Assembly: GCA_905250025.1 (NCBI GenBank)
Contig: CAJNOJ010000218.1
Span: 68,570 to 132,569 of the forward strand
Origin: Adineta ricciae
Lineage: Eukaryota; Rotifera; Eurotatoria; Adinetida; Adinetidae
DNA length: 64,000 nucleotides
Direction of reading: 5' to 3'
A model generated the notes under the pieces. It had not been told where the DNA came from. It saw only the letters and a list, made by a program, of their open reading frames with translations, and made no database searches. Positions 46,353-59,500 of this stretch are shown one piece after another. The position numbers and the translations under genes are program-made. The number at the start of each line of letters is the position of its first letter. Position 1 is the stretch's first letter.

Positions 46353-47394
46353 AACTTTTAATATTTCAACAAATGCGTTCGGTAGCAGGAAATGAACGAA
46401 GATGCTTTTATTTTTAATGGAAATATAATACGTGTCCTCATATGGAGAAGTAAAGAACGCTTGTCAGTACCTTTCAGTGGGAAAAAAACAGAAGTAGGTT
46501 ATATATGTTTGACACAAATCGTATTCTTTCACAAGAGGATAATTGAAAATCAAAAGCACCGAACGTATTTGATGAAGAATACTTGAAAATCAGAACGTTT
46601 CAATAACAAATGATCCTGACATTAGCGATGCGTTCGTCATGTGAGTGCAAAACAAACTTCAAGTAAATGCAGCATTTAAGAAAAAGTAATGATACTTGTT
46701 GATCCATCATTCCCTTGACATCTACGTGTTAGTTCAGTTATTACATTTCCATTCAACATTCACCTTCGCTTCACAAATAAATCACAAAAATCGTTCTCCG
46801 TTCCGTGTACTATAGGTATTAAATATAAAGTGAAAAACATGAATATTGTTGTGTATTGATTAAAACTAAAAAACTCTGTTCTTTTCTGGTTTCTCGAAAG
46901 TCGTTCATGGTCCTATTATATAGACAAATCGTACATTGAAAAGTATTTCTTCTGTTTTCTGTAGACCATGTCATCACGATGAGTGTTATTCATTTTGCTT
47001 ACACAGGATTCTTTGAATAGAATTCGAGTTCTTTGGTAATATTCGAACTTTAGCTGAACTGAAAGACCTTTTTAATCCTCAATCTTATTCACACGCTTAT
47101 GAGTTATTTTTATTCATTTTAGTCAAACTGCATTTCTTTTGAAGTTACGTCTCATTTTTGTGCATATTTTTTTTGTCGCTGTCCAGCGTAATGTGTTCAA
47201 GTGTATGTTGACTTTTTTCTTCAACAAAACAATATGTATGAATATTGTAAGAAAAAGACAACGTTTACCAGCTAAACTATTCGTTTGATCTCATAGCCAT
47301 GCACAACTTAAAATAATAGCGAGTATAGAATCGATGGTAATTACAAAAGCAATCGACACTTTCAAGGAACTACGAAATTATTGACCTATTGACA
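46353..47394. other. Non-coding stretch
   Basis: Counterpart of 8918-9954 with small indels. No gene supported. Confidence 0.5.
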
Positions 47395-48250
47395 TCGAAC
47401 AGATGAAAGATATCAGTGTAATCTGGTTGAATAATCATATTGACACCAACAAATAATATTACAGTTTACAATCGATCAGCATATTCACAGACAATGATGA
47501 ATGCATCGAATTCATACTGAATGTCAATCGTAGTAAAATATGCCTGATCATTTCCGGTTCACTCGGACAAACTTTTGTGCTTTGCATACATGATATTCTT
47601 CAATTGAATTTTCTTTGTATCTGTTGTCAAATCATGTCATGAACAATGAACGAAAAACCGGGAAAAGATCAAGCGTATTCTCATTGATATAACATCAGTC
47701 TGCAAAGGTATGGAGGGTACATTCTATCGATATGATCAGAATGCCGTGCCATTAAGTTTCGTCACATCTGGGAGAAAACTCGATCCATGCTTTATGTACA
47801 CGCAACTCTTCAAAGAATTGAGAAAGGCCAATGGTGGGCTGATGTCGTTCAACAACTTCTTATCAACGAGTACACAACGAGAAGTGTCATTTTTTCTATG
47901 CACAGACTAATGCAGACGATTCTGATTTAATTGAACTTTTTTTAATATACGAGACTGGATAAGATTTACAAAATATTGCTGAACGATGCGTCAGATGATG
48001 AGGATAAACGGCTAGTTTGTAATCAACTGAGAAGAATTCAACATAATCAGGGTGCATTTTCAAAAGCACTAAAACATATGACAAATTAATACTTATATGC
48101 AAAAGGTCAACTTTCACAAATCACCTTAGCTTAGCTACATCCTTCAACAATATCGATACGGTGTATCAAAATATTGGCGATTATCGGAAATCACTCGAAT
48201 ACTATGAGAAAGCTCGTGTAATACAGCAATAATGAGTTTATGTATACCAT
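47395..48250 (+). pseudogene. ADP-ribosyltransferase / TPR remnant, second copy
   Basis: This shares SGSLGQTFVLCIHDI, MEGTFYRYDQNAVPLSF, SFNNFLSTSTQREVS and the TPR piece NIGDYRKSLEYYEKARVI with 9955-10700. It retains an extra segment (TNADDSDLIELFLIYETG, about 47905-47955) deleted in the first copy, but lacks about 20 bases after LFKE. Stops and frameshifts remain, so the lesion that killed the gene predates the split of the copies, at least in part. Confidence 0.65.
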
Positions 48251-48642
48251 CCTAGTTTATCTGTATTGAGCATGTAGTTCGTCCATAAATAAATAACTTC
48301 AAGACGTTTGATCTGAGTGTATTTACTCAAGTCGTGTCTGGAAAAGATGTTACTACCACATGAAAATCATGATCTGATTAGAGATCATATCATATTGTAC
48401 GAAATGACGTATGTAGTGATTACTTGTAAATTGAACTTCTGTAGCATAGAACTCGTCACATTCCGTTTGCAACCAGTGCTGTAATATTTCTAGATGAAAT
48501 GGAAATTTGTCGAATTCTATTTGGAATTAATGCAAGTAAAATTGTTAATAGAATAACTATCTAAATGAATCGATACTGGAAGAACTGAAACCTTGTTAAA
48601 TGATCTTCTACGTATTTTATTATTGAGTATGAACATTTATAA

Positions 48643-48906
48643 ATGTCGTTCTATTTAAAAATAATTGTGCTTTTTATAATTGTCAACCTGGGAACACATG
48701 TATACGGCGGAAAAAGCAATGTTCAGGTTATAACGGATGCCTTATCGATCTACATGTCCAATAGTACTGATTGCGAAATTACGGCATCATATAAAAGAAA
48801 GAAAACTAAAGAAGTTGTTAAGTGTACCATACTTAAAAACAAATTGGTTATTTTTTTCATTAATGAAAAATGTTTATCATTATGGTGTTTCACAAATTGT
48901 AGATAA
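48643..48906 (+). CDS. Small secreted Cys-containing protein
   Basis: A single exon encodes 87 residues. A strong signal peptide (MSFYLKIIVLFIIVNLG) is followed by a short mature chain of about 65 residues with four cysteines (TDCEITASYKRKK; VVKCTILKN; KCLSLWCFTNC holds the rest), lysine-rich in the middle, with an N-glycosylation site NST. AATAAA occurs directly after the stop (about 48908). I do not recognise the family. The equivalent in copy A (10864-11072) has lost the start and contains stops, so this is the only usable copy in the window. Confidence 0.6.
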   Translation: MSFYLKIIVLFIIVNLGTHVYGGKSNVQVITDALSIYMSNSTDCEITASYKRKKTKEVVKCTILKNKLVIFFINEKCLSLWCFTNCR

Positions 48907-48990
48907 GAATAAAGAGAAATAAATATTTTTTTTTCTTTGTTGATTAAAACAAACTATGAAGTGTTTATTTGAGTAGTTTCTAGAGTTGTT

Positions 48991-49535
48991 TTAGCAATGA
49001 CGTTTTAGGTAGTTATCAACGTCTTCAGCAAAATGGCGACAATCATGAAAACCGCAGTTATATTCACCCCAATTTTTAATCACGACTCTTATATGACTTT
49101 TGAAGATTTTCCAAGTTAGTTCTTGTGTTAATGAAGAAACCTGACGAAGTACCAAATCAAATAAATTCATTATTCTAATCAAATCTTACTTTAAAACCAT
49201 TGGTCTTCCATTCTGAATCTTCGACACGAATAATAAGTTGACCAGGAATACCAACAAGATGACATCGGTAAATGTTACCTTTTTTTGTCTGAAATACAAC
49301 CCATCCATGTGAACAACCTGTAGTTTTCGAATAAAAACTGACGATAATATCATCATCATCAAGATTAGCGGATACGTCAAAACCGGATATCTTAGAACCG
49401 TTTAATCGTTTATCATTATAGTAAACTTGGCAAGCGGCTATATACAAAGATTTGTTCAAATAATACGGAGATATATTAACTTTCATTATATAACTTACCA
49501 GCACTGATGTCTGTTTTACCATATAGATTGGTCAT
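48991..49535 (-). CDS. Small protein with papain-like Cys/His motif, second copy
   Basis: Exons 49535-49499, 49437-49190 and 49140-48991 (37, 248 and 150 nt, as in the first copy) give 144 residues beginning MTNLYGKTDISAAACQVYY. The HGWVVFQTKKG and NCGFHDCRHFAEDV blocks are unchanged, while the first exon varies, which is consistent with the two blocks being functionally constrained. Introns are 61 and 49 nt. Confidence 0.7.
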
Positions 49536-50064
49536 TGTGCTTCTTTGTTTTATAGATCTAGAACGTTGGAAGAGTGAATGAGTAGACTTGCCTTATTTTT
49601 CACAAATGATGCTTTTTAAATACATGTTCTTGTTTCTTTCCAATCGTTACGTTTGCTTTTAACCTACCTTTAGTCAAAACATCCATTTCAATGAATGAAG
49701 TAGAATGTTCCTTTTATAAAAGTTTTTTTTTACGAAGTGCCGTGCAAACTTGGTGTAATGCATCATATTTGCTTAGAATATTTACTTGCAGTCTTTTTAC
49801 ATTTCCAAAAGGATTTTTCTCGAGGAATCATAAAAACAGCGGTCCTCTGACATTCTGTTGGATTCTCCCCTTGATACGATGACTGTGATTCCTGTCATGC
49901 GACGTTTTTCGTGTTTGAAAGATACGTTTTTTGTAAGAGAGAATCGTCTGATATGCTTAGAAATAGATGTGAACGATGATTTTCTTCCCTTTTACGATTA
50001 AATAACGACAATGAACAATCCTACTGTATGTTTTGATTTAGCTCATATTTCGTTTTTCTGAACA
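49536..50064. other. Non-coding stretch
   Basis: Counterpart of 11706-12284, lacking the roughly 120 bases noted there. No gene supported. Confidence 0.5.
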
Positions 50065-50095
50065 ATTTTATTTGTTAAATACGATATAAAATAAA

Positions 50096-53000
50096 TCAAT
50101 AACGATCATAATCATCATCTCTTAAAAACAATTTCAATCCATTGTTCTTTCGTAGAGTTTTCATTACATAGTGTTTCATCAATTTTCCAATCTCGTTACG
50201 CCGTAAATCAAGTGTGGTCAACGTCTAAACAAGCAAAGTAATCGAAAAATCATGAGAGTAGGTAGAACTTACCGTGTTATTGCGAAAGACGGTCGTCAAT
50301 GCTTGTGCACCTTGATCTCCGATACAATTCGTAGCCAAATCAAGGAAAGTCAGAGTCTAATTTAGATAATTAATCAGTAAATTGAGAGAAATAATTAGAA
50401 ATTACCTTGTTATTTGCAAAAGCGCTGGCTAAATGTTGAGCTCCTTGTTGTTTGATTTTATTATTACTGAGTACAAGAGATGTGAGTGTCTATACGAAGA
50501 AGTTAAATAGAAACACAAGGGAAACTCGATATGAAAATATACGGTATTATTAATCAGAGCAAAACTCAAATGTTGAATGCCTTGATCTTCAATGTCATTT
50601 CGACTAAGATCGAGTTTAATAAGTGTCTAAAGAATCGAAAGAAAAGTTCAATGAATAAATCAAATAGAATAAATGCATATTATAACCCGATTATTTTGTA
50701 AAACAGCAGCTAAGTATTTGACTCCTTCATCTCCAATCATATTGCGAGAGAGGAGGAGTGTAGCCAACGTCTAATGATAGCGACGAACATCATACATCAG
50801 TAGAAAACTCAGATTTCTTACTTGAGTGTTTCGTACAACATCGGCAAGGTAACTCATTGCTTCATCTTCGATTTTATTTCGAGAAAGATCGAGTGTCGTC
50901 AATGTCTAAGCATGAAATGAGCAAATTCTAACGGAAAACAATTCTAAGCTTACATTATTATTCTGAAATGCAGTTGCTAAATGTTTAACACCAACAGTAC
51001 CGAGTGTATTGCCATTGAAATTAAGCGTTGAAAGAGTCTAAACAAAAGCAATCAACTAAACTGATGTTGATTGCCGAGATTTACTGTATTATTCTTGAGA
51101 AAATTGACGAGATATTCGACGCCATCAGCACTGATTTTATTATCATCAAGTTTCACCGTGATTAGCGTCTGAAAATCATCGAATGAATATCGATTAGCGA
51201 AAACAAAAAATCGTTCGAATTTACTTTGTTATTTTCCAAAGCTTTGCCTAAACATTCGATTCCTTTATCATCAATTTCATTCTGGCTTAAATCAAATTCT
51301 GTCAACGTCTACACAAGTGAACAATTATCGGAACAAAGAAATGAGAGAGAAGATGAATGTTTACATCATTGTTTTCGAGAATTCTAGCCAAATGTTGCGT
51401 TCCATCAACACCAATTGTATTCGCAGACAAATCGAGGGTTTTTAATGTCTGATTCCAATAGAATTATTATTCGAAAAAACAATCGAAAAAAAGATCTACC
51501 TTGTTATTCGCTAAAACGTTGGCTAAGTGTTCGGTTCCTCGCGAACCAATTTGATTTTTACTGAGATTGAGTATCGTCAGTATCTACGAAGAATTCGGCT
51601 GATAGATTGAAATCGCACACACAAACTTACATGATTATTTTCGAGTAGTTTGATCAAGTGCTGGATACCTTCATCGTCAATTTCATTCGAAGCCAAATTC
51701 AATGTAGTTAATGTCTGAAAATGTGAATGAAATACACAGAAATCGATCACGAGACACTTACTGAATTGTTTTGAAAAGCATTTGCAAGGTTTTCAATGCC
51801 GCGTGTACCGATATGATTATTTTCGAGATCCAATTTGCAGAGCGTCTGAAGAAAAGGGAGTTTTCGAAGAGAAGATCAGAGAGAATACAAACTTTGTTCT
51901 TTGCGAATATTTCGGCGAGATATTTTGCTCGTTCCACGCCTTTATTTTCATCTTTTAGATCGAATGTCGTCGATGCCTGAAAGAACATTTCGGTAGAAAT
52001 TTTCGTAACCAATCGAAAACTTACTGCAGCGCTCAATGAATCATCGGCTTGTTGATGTTGTTCGTCTTGGTCAGATGTTGCATTGTCTTCAAGCTTTATC
52101 GGTGTTATTCTCTAAATACGGACAGAAATCAAATGATATTTGATAGAGACGAACTATACGTTGTGATTTTCGAAAATTTTCATCAATTCCTGCATTTTCT
52201 CATGTTCAATACTGTTTCCTTTGAGATTGAGAGTGACCAGTGTCTACAAGGACATTTCACGAATAAAATTGAGTGAAAAATAAGGTTTTTTACTGTATTA
52301 TCTCGAAAAGCATCTGCTAGATGTTGTGCACCTTCGTCTCCGATATAATTTCCTTGGAGGCCGAGATTGATTAAAGTCTAAAAATAAAACAAATTTCGAT
52401 TACAGAAGAAAAATATGTGTATTTACGTTATTATTCTTGAATACATTCGCGAGATACTCCGCTCCCAGATCACCGATATAATTCGCATTTAGAAGAAGTG
52501 TTGTGAGTGACTAAATAGATAAAACGGAAAAAAATTTCATCAAAATTGTATATTTACCTGGTTATTCTCCAGAGCATATGCTAAATATTCCACACCAGAA
52601 TCATCGATTTCATTTTGAATAAGACTAAGGCTAGTAAGTGTCTTCAAAAGCAATCACAATACAATAATGAAAAGAAAAATGGTAGATTTAACCTGATTGT
52701 CCTTTAGAACACCAGCTAAGTATAGAACTCCATCATTTCCAACCCAGTTGTATGAAACATCCAGTTCCGTCAAGGTCTTTAGACACGAAATTCAATTGAA
52801 ACGCGTTGGAGAAGAGAAAACCTACCGTGTTATTTTCGAGAATCTTGGCGAAGTACCCAGTACCTTCCGATGTGAACTTATTCGTCGCCATTCTCAATGT
52901 TGTAATAGTCTGAATGAGAATTTTATGCTCGTAGAAATCTCAACAGGTCGAGTTTACCTTATTATTAGACAAAGCATCAGCTAAATACTCGATACCTTCC

Positions 53001-56000
53001 ATACCATCGATTCCAATTCGGTTTCTCGAGAAATCAAGTTCAGTCAATGACTAGAAAATTCTAATCCAATGAAAAAAAATTCAAAACTGACATCTTACCG
53101 TGTTATTTCGAAGATAATCAGCCAGATATTTCACTCCTTCAAGTCTCGTATTAACTCGACTTAGACTCAAAGTCTTTAAGTTCTATAGAAAAACCTCATC
53201 CGAATGCAAAATCAATGAAGAAAACTTTCCCAGTACCGTATTCCTTTGAAGAACGTCGATCAAATACTTAATTCCTAAATCACCGAGTTTGTTAAATCCA
53301 AAGTCTATTGTTGTTAATGTCTACAACAAATGACATAAAGTACGACTGTGTCTTCAAAAAACACTTACAGTAACATTGCAAAACGCTTTGGCTAAATATT
53401 GAATTCCTTGCTCTTCAATCTTGTTTCCCGCGAGTCTCAACGTTGTCAGTGTCTATCAGAAACATTTCTCCAATCAAACTAATGGACACAACACTTATCA
53501 TACCTTAGTATTTTGAAGTGCTTCAGCTAAATATTGAAGTCCTTGATCTCCAATGTCATTATTACTCAAATTAAGTTCAACAAAAGACTAAACAAATGAT
53601 TGGTTCAAGAAAAGAATCTCATTCCGAACTCGCTCACTGTGTTGTAACTGAAAATATCGGTTAAATACAAAACTCCTTCCGTACGGATTTCGTTTCCGTC
53701 AAGTTCGAGTTTGGTGAATGTCTACAAGCCAAGAAAAATCAGGAAGGAAAGTGACCAAATAGTTAATTTACTTGTTTGTTTCGCAAAGCTTTTGAAAGAT
53801 ATTCAGTTCCCATTACATCAATATGATTTCCATTGAGATTTATCGCGCTGATTGTCTATACGAACAGCAAGAACGTCAAAACCAGCTGTTCTTATGGAAC
53901 TTACCGAGTTGTTTCGTAAAGCAACAGATAATAATCGAATATCTTTGTATCCCATTTCTTTATTTTCGAGATTGAGCGCCGTGAGCGTCTGAATTCAAAT
54001 AAAATGTCGTCGAATGATGAGGAATTCAATGCTTACATTTTCAGTTCGTAGCATTTCGGTAAGATAATGAATTAATTCAGCACCGATTTCATTCTTTGCG
54101 AGATTGTACGTTGTCAAATTCTGAACAAAATCAAAAATAGGTTAAAACCACTCGAGATTATGTTTACCAGCTTGTTGCGTAGAGTTTGAGACAGATATCT
54201 GGCTGCATCGATGGTTATTGGATTTCCCGTCATTCCCAATTTTGTTAAAGTCTATTGGGAAAGTTTATGAAGTCATGTCGAAGAGCGAAAGAATGCTTTA
54301 CCGTGTTGTATTGTAAGAAGTCGGCAAGTTTATGTGCGCCTTGATCGGAAATTTGATTTTGGCCCAATTCGAGTTCTTTTACCGCCTTGATCATCAGTAA
54401 GGGTAAATGAATGAAAAGAATTTGCAAATACCACTTACCACATTCATGTTGTAAACGAGAGCGAGAGCTAAAAATTCAGCTCCATCATCACGAATGCGAT
54501 TGAATCGAAGATTTATATTATTTAATGTCTACGAAACAATCAGGATTGGGAATGGAAGACAAAAAAGTAGAATTTTCTACCGAATTTAACTTCAAAGCTG
54601 CAGTTAGACTCTTCACTCCTGCATCTCCAATCTGATTATTTGATAAATCGAGTGTACGAAGTGTCTAAACACAGAAAAAGACAATTTATGCTCAACCTAC
54701 TGTGTCCTTACTTTATTCGTTTCCAAAGCTGCTTTCAGGTAGTTCATACTAACATTATCCATTTGATTTCTCGAGAGATCCAGTGTTGTAATTGACTAAT
54801 ATATACAAACAGTAGATTTTAACGAACGAGAACTGTCAAATACCTCGTTCGATTGCAAAGCATATGCGAGATATTGTACACCAAGATGTCCAAGTCGATT
54901 TCCTGATAGAGAAAGTGTTATCAATGTCTAAATTAGACGAAACATGTTACAATTGAAAGCAATTGAGTGAAAGAGCATTTTACTGTGGCATGTCGGAGAA
55001 CCGGAGCCAAGATTTGAATTCCATCAGGTCCTAATTGGTTGTAACTGAGATCAAGATCTGCAAGGGTCTGTTTTGAAACGAAAACTATACGATGGGAAGC
55101 ATTTAGTTGACGAATTATTTGTACCGTATTATAGCCCAGAGTTTTGGCGAGATTTTTCGCTGTTGTTGGCCCGATTTGGTTCCAGGAAAGGTGCAGCGTT
55201 GTCAGCGTCTATAAAAATAGATTTAACTAAGACGAAAAATCTGAATAAGTCTCTTGTTACACTGTTTTCGTTCAAAGCATCAATTAAATGTTGTATTCCT
55301 TGATCTCCGATTCCGTTACTACCAATGTCAAGTGTGGTAATTGCCTACAAATGAAGGTTCTTCAACAAAATTTTAGAAGAGAATATTCGATTTACTTCAT
55401 TCTTTTTTAACGCGTTAGCTAGTTTTACGATTCCATTGTATCCAATTTCGTTATCAGACAGGATGAGTGTACTGAGCACCTTTCGAAACGAGACAATATT
55501 GAAATTGAATGCGAAGAAAAGTGACATTTACTGCTTCATTTTCTAAAATATTAACAATGTGTTGAATTCCGTGACAACTGATTCTATTCGAGCTGAGATC
55601 AAGTGTGGACAATGTCTAAGGCAAAAGGAACACAGTCAAAAGATCGAAATAAAGAGAAACGAACCGAGTTGAGTCGAAGAACATTCGCTAAGTATTCCAA
55701 TCCTTTATTTTCGATCTTATTCGATGCCAAATTGAGCACATTGAGTGTCTTGAAAGAAAAATTAACACTAAAACTCGACTATACCGGGAAAAAAACAAAT
55801 CTTACAGTGTTATTGGATAATGCCAGAGCTAAATGACGAATTCCCGCTGCAGTAATACGATTCACCGAAAGATCAAGATGAGTTAATGTCTAGAGAATAT
55901 TTTTTATCGATGAAATAAATCAAAATCACTCGAATAAATGTACCATATCATATCGTAAAGCATTCGCTAAGCATTCAGTACCATAATCTCCGATTTGATT

Positions 56001-56554
56001 ATTTTTCAAATTGAGAATTCTCAATGTCTAATAAGAAATAAGCAATTACTAAGCGAACATCGGTGATATCTACCATATTTTGTGGGATAACATATGCGAG
56101 ATGTTGAGCTCCGCTGTCTCCAATATGATTATTTGATAAATTGATGTTACTCAACACCTAAATCAAAATAATGTTGATTGGAATGCAAATTATTGCGAAA
56201 AGTACTTTATTATTTCGGCAAACTTTCGCGATGTATTGCGCACCCTGTGCCCCGATATGATTGGCTGAAATATCGAATTTTGTGATCGTCTATTGGCAAA
56301 CGAATTCAGAAGGATATTGTATTGAAAATGAGATTTACGCGATTGTTGAGCAGCGCATCGGATAAATATTGTGCACCTTGATCAGAAATACAATTTTTCA
56401 TTAAATTGATTTCAATTAGAGTCTAAATGGAGGATACACTCAATGAAGGATCAAATGAATGAGGACTTACTGTGTTTTTCGGTATGACCTCCGCAAGTTG
56501 TTGAGCACCTTTATTACTGATTTTGTTGTTTTTTAATTCGAGTACTTTTGTTGT
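50096..56554 (-). repeat. LRR exon array, second copy
   Basis: About 47 phase-0, 84-nt exons, each one 28-residue LRR, match the array at 12315-18768 exon for exon, with the same non-LRR exon near 52110. No exon gain or loss between the copies was seen, in contrast to the unstable repeats of the His-rich gene. Confidence 0.85.
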
Positions 56555-59500
56555 CTATAACGAAGAAGGAAACGCGAGTTGTACATTTGAAAGAAAAAAA
56601 ACATTCGTACCTGTAAAGTTTCGTGAAGTGGCTGTTGATCATAATTTTGGACTATTTTGTCCTTCTCGTCGTGTTGTTTGTTCGATCTGTAGGAAAGTAA
56701 ACGTAAAGGATAACATTTGATTGATATTCTCAGATACGAACGCTAGTTTTTGTTTCTCCTGTTCGAATAAATCTTGCCAATACGACTGCGCGATAACTTT
56801 TTCTCGATTTGTAACACGATTTTCAATTGTACTCGAGAGATTAGCAACATCTCGCGAAATTGTCGAATCATCAATTGAATCTACAAAAATCTCTGTTGAA
56901 AATCTAAACTACCCATGGAAATTACCGCGATTAGGGTATGCGGACACTCTAGTCGATGTATTAATATTTTTAACAATGACCAAGTGTATCGGTTTATATT
57001 CATCGAATTCTGATTCGTCAAACTGACGTGGTTTGCATAACTTTCGTTTACATATTGAGCAGCAATACTGAAGGAATTGAACAATATAACAAAGAATATT
57101 CAATGGCGGAGGTAGAATTGTTTTGTCTTTCATCTCGTAGATCAACCAAAATCGTTGATTTCTCCACAGTTCGTTGGATTTTTCCAGAACTCGTAAGATT
57201 TTCTCGCTAAAAATCAAATGAACTAACATTTTCAGCATTTGTAAATCAATGTCCTACTTAAACATGGCGATCAAAACGTTAAGAAGCAAAATATTGGCAA
57301 TGGCGGTAAAACCAATGGAAAAGAGGAAAACGAACGCACCATTCAGATCATTTTCTATTCAAGAGCAATATTTTTCTAAGAAATTCCATGTTGTTCTTCT
57401 TCATCTTACCACTGACAGCATCATTATACGGTTCGGCGACTTGTCCAAACACTTTCCAAATGCCCCAATTGAAGATATCCCTCAGCAATTGCCAATTCCA
57501 CAGTTCGCTACTTTCCGCAATGACCACCGGAAGAAGATGAACAGACCCATTCGTCTGATTTGACCAGATCACTTGCGATTTCGTAGTTAACAGCGCCCAG
57601 GAAGCCACCGAAAAGCCAAAGAGTATTATCAGAATGAAACATACGAATATCGTCATCGCTTCTTTCGTCTAGAACCTACATTTGAATCTTCAATAGCAAA
57701 TTAAAATTGATTCTTACCATTTCATAGATCATAGTTAATAACGGTCCTAATTGTTTCGATACAGCAAAGAAAAAAAGTATACGTGTATACCAAATAACAC
57801 ATGCAATGGACATGAATATCCTAAACGGTTCGAATTAGGTTAAACTTTTATTGGGTTTCGCAGAAATTTACTTGGACCACATAAACCACGACTGATCGTC
57901 TGACCAACGAGTACCAAAGGCCAATAGATAGAACAGAATTCCTGCCTGATCCATCCAATTCCACGAATTGGTACTGTAATTGTATTTCATAACGATTTGA
58001 GAGACGAATTGATACAATTCATCAATGATCAAACTCCACATACAAACATGCAACAGGAATTCCGCTAATGGAATCGGTAAAAAACGATATTTCACGTGAT
58101 ATTCCACTTGGGCATGTATTGGAAAGTAGCTAACCAAAAGAATATAACTGAACAAAAGAAGGAATGCCACAAAAAACATCTAATAACGATCATAGATATT
58201 GAGATTCTCTAAAGAAAGTCTTACTAAATTGTTATAAAAACGTATAACCGGAGCTTCATAAAACCATTTGATTCTGTTAAGAGTATTCGAAATACCAAAC
58301 CGACGAACAATTGCTTGTTTCGGTGATGGAGGTTTATAGGCCACAACAGCTTGATACGGATTGGAGCAACTCGATTTCTTAACAAAAAACACATCAATAT
58401 CTCGTAATATAGAAGTCTCCCATACAATTTCCGCTTTGCTCCGCGTGTTTTGAAACAATGTCGGTACTAAAATCGGAATTATTGGAATCAACGGGAGAAA
58501 CAACGCAGCGATTGCCACCTAAATCAAATCCAAGTATGAACGTTTTTATCAAAATATCGAGTTCAATCCAACCCAGATCGACGCAGATATGGTTAATAAT
58601 CGTTGCCGATGGTTGAAACGATGAAACCACATGTTTAACAGATGTAATTGAATTGTATCACTGGCGAGAAATGCGCGACAATTCGCACGTTGTGCAATAT
58701 CCAATGGAAAACAATGAAACAACGCCGGTGCTTTACATTCGAGTAATTTCAAAGCGAATTCGTTGTCTGCTGACAAACATTTGTCGATAATCGCTCGAGA
58801 ATGTTGATCGAATTCCCTATTTAGAAAAAAGATGAAGGGAATTTATTCAAAGTAAGACAATTTACTCGGCAACATTTTGTAAAGTATGTCTATTTTTGCG
58901 CATGCCGTTCTTAGCCGTACTGTAAATTTCCACTGCGAGAAGACTGGCAACGATTTGGTTCTAGCCACAACGTGAAAAATTGATGCAAATTGTTTATTTT
59001 CAACAAAGTTTACCCGACTTCTTGAACAAAGATACTTCGCCATGGCTGGTTGATTCATAAACAGAAACCAAAGATAAAGTGCTTCAGTTTTTCGCTCATC
59101 GAAGATTTGCGTTAAGGAGAGAAAATGTCGTTCAGTATATTCTTCGTATTCTTTCGTTATATAGTGCTCCAGAAACTGTCGAAGGTAGTTGTTGTACTTC
59201 AGTTCAACAAAATCTCGAAGAGTGCGGATTTTGTGGTCGGAGTGAAGGACAAGAGACTTAATCGACGGATCATTCAATACCAACGCATCGCAATTCTAAA
59301 TCAAGTAAAACTTTTTGTCGAAACGATGAGACCTTTTCTTACCATTGTTTTCACACAGATGATGATCAGTTGTTCTTCGGTCAATTCTTCGATCGATGCA
59401 CCGTATTTCATAAGTAGATTAACAAACGAAACATTATTTCGATACAAAGCTTCGAATAGCAATTGCTGCATCAAAGGAATCATCTTCAACAAAGGCAAAA

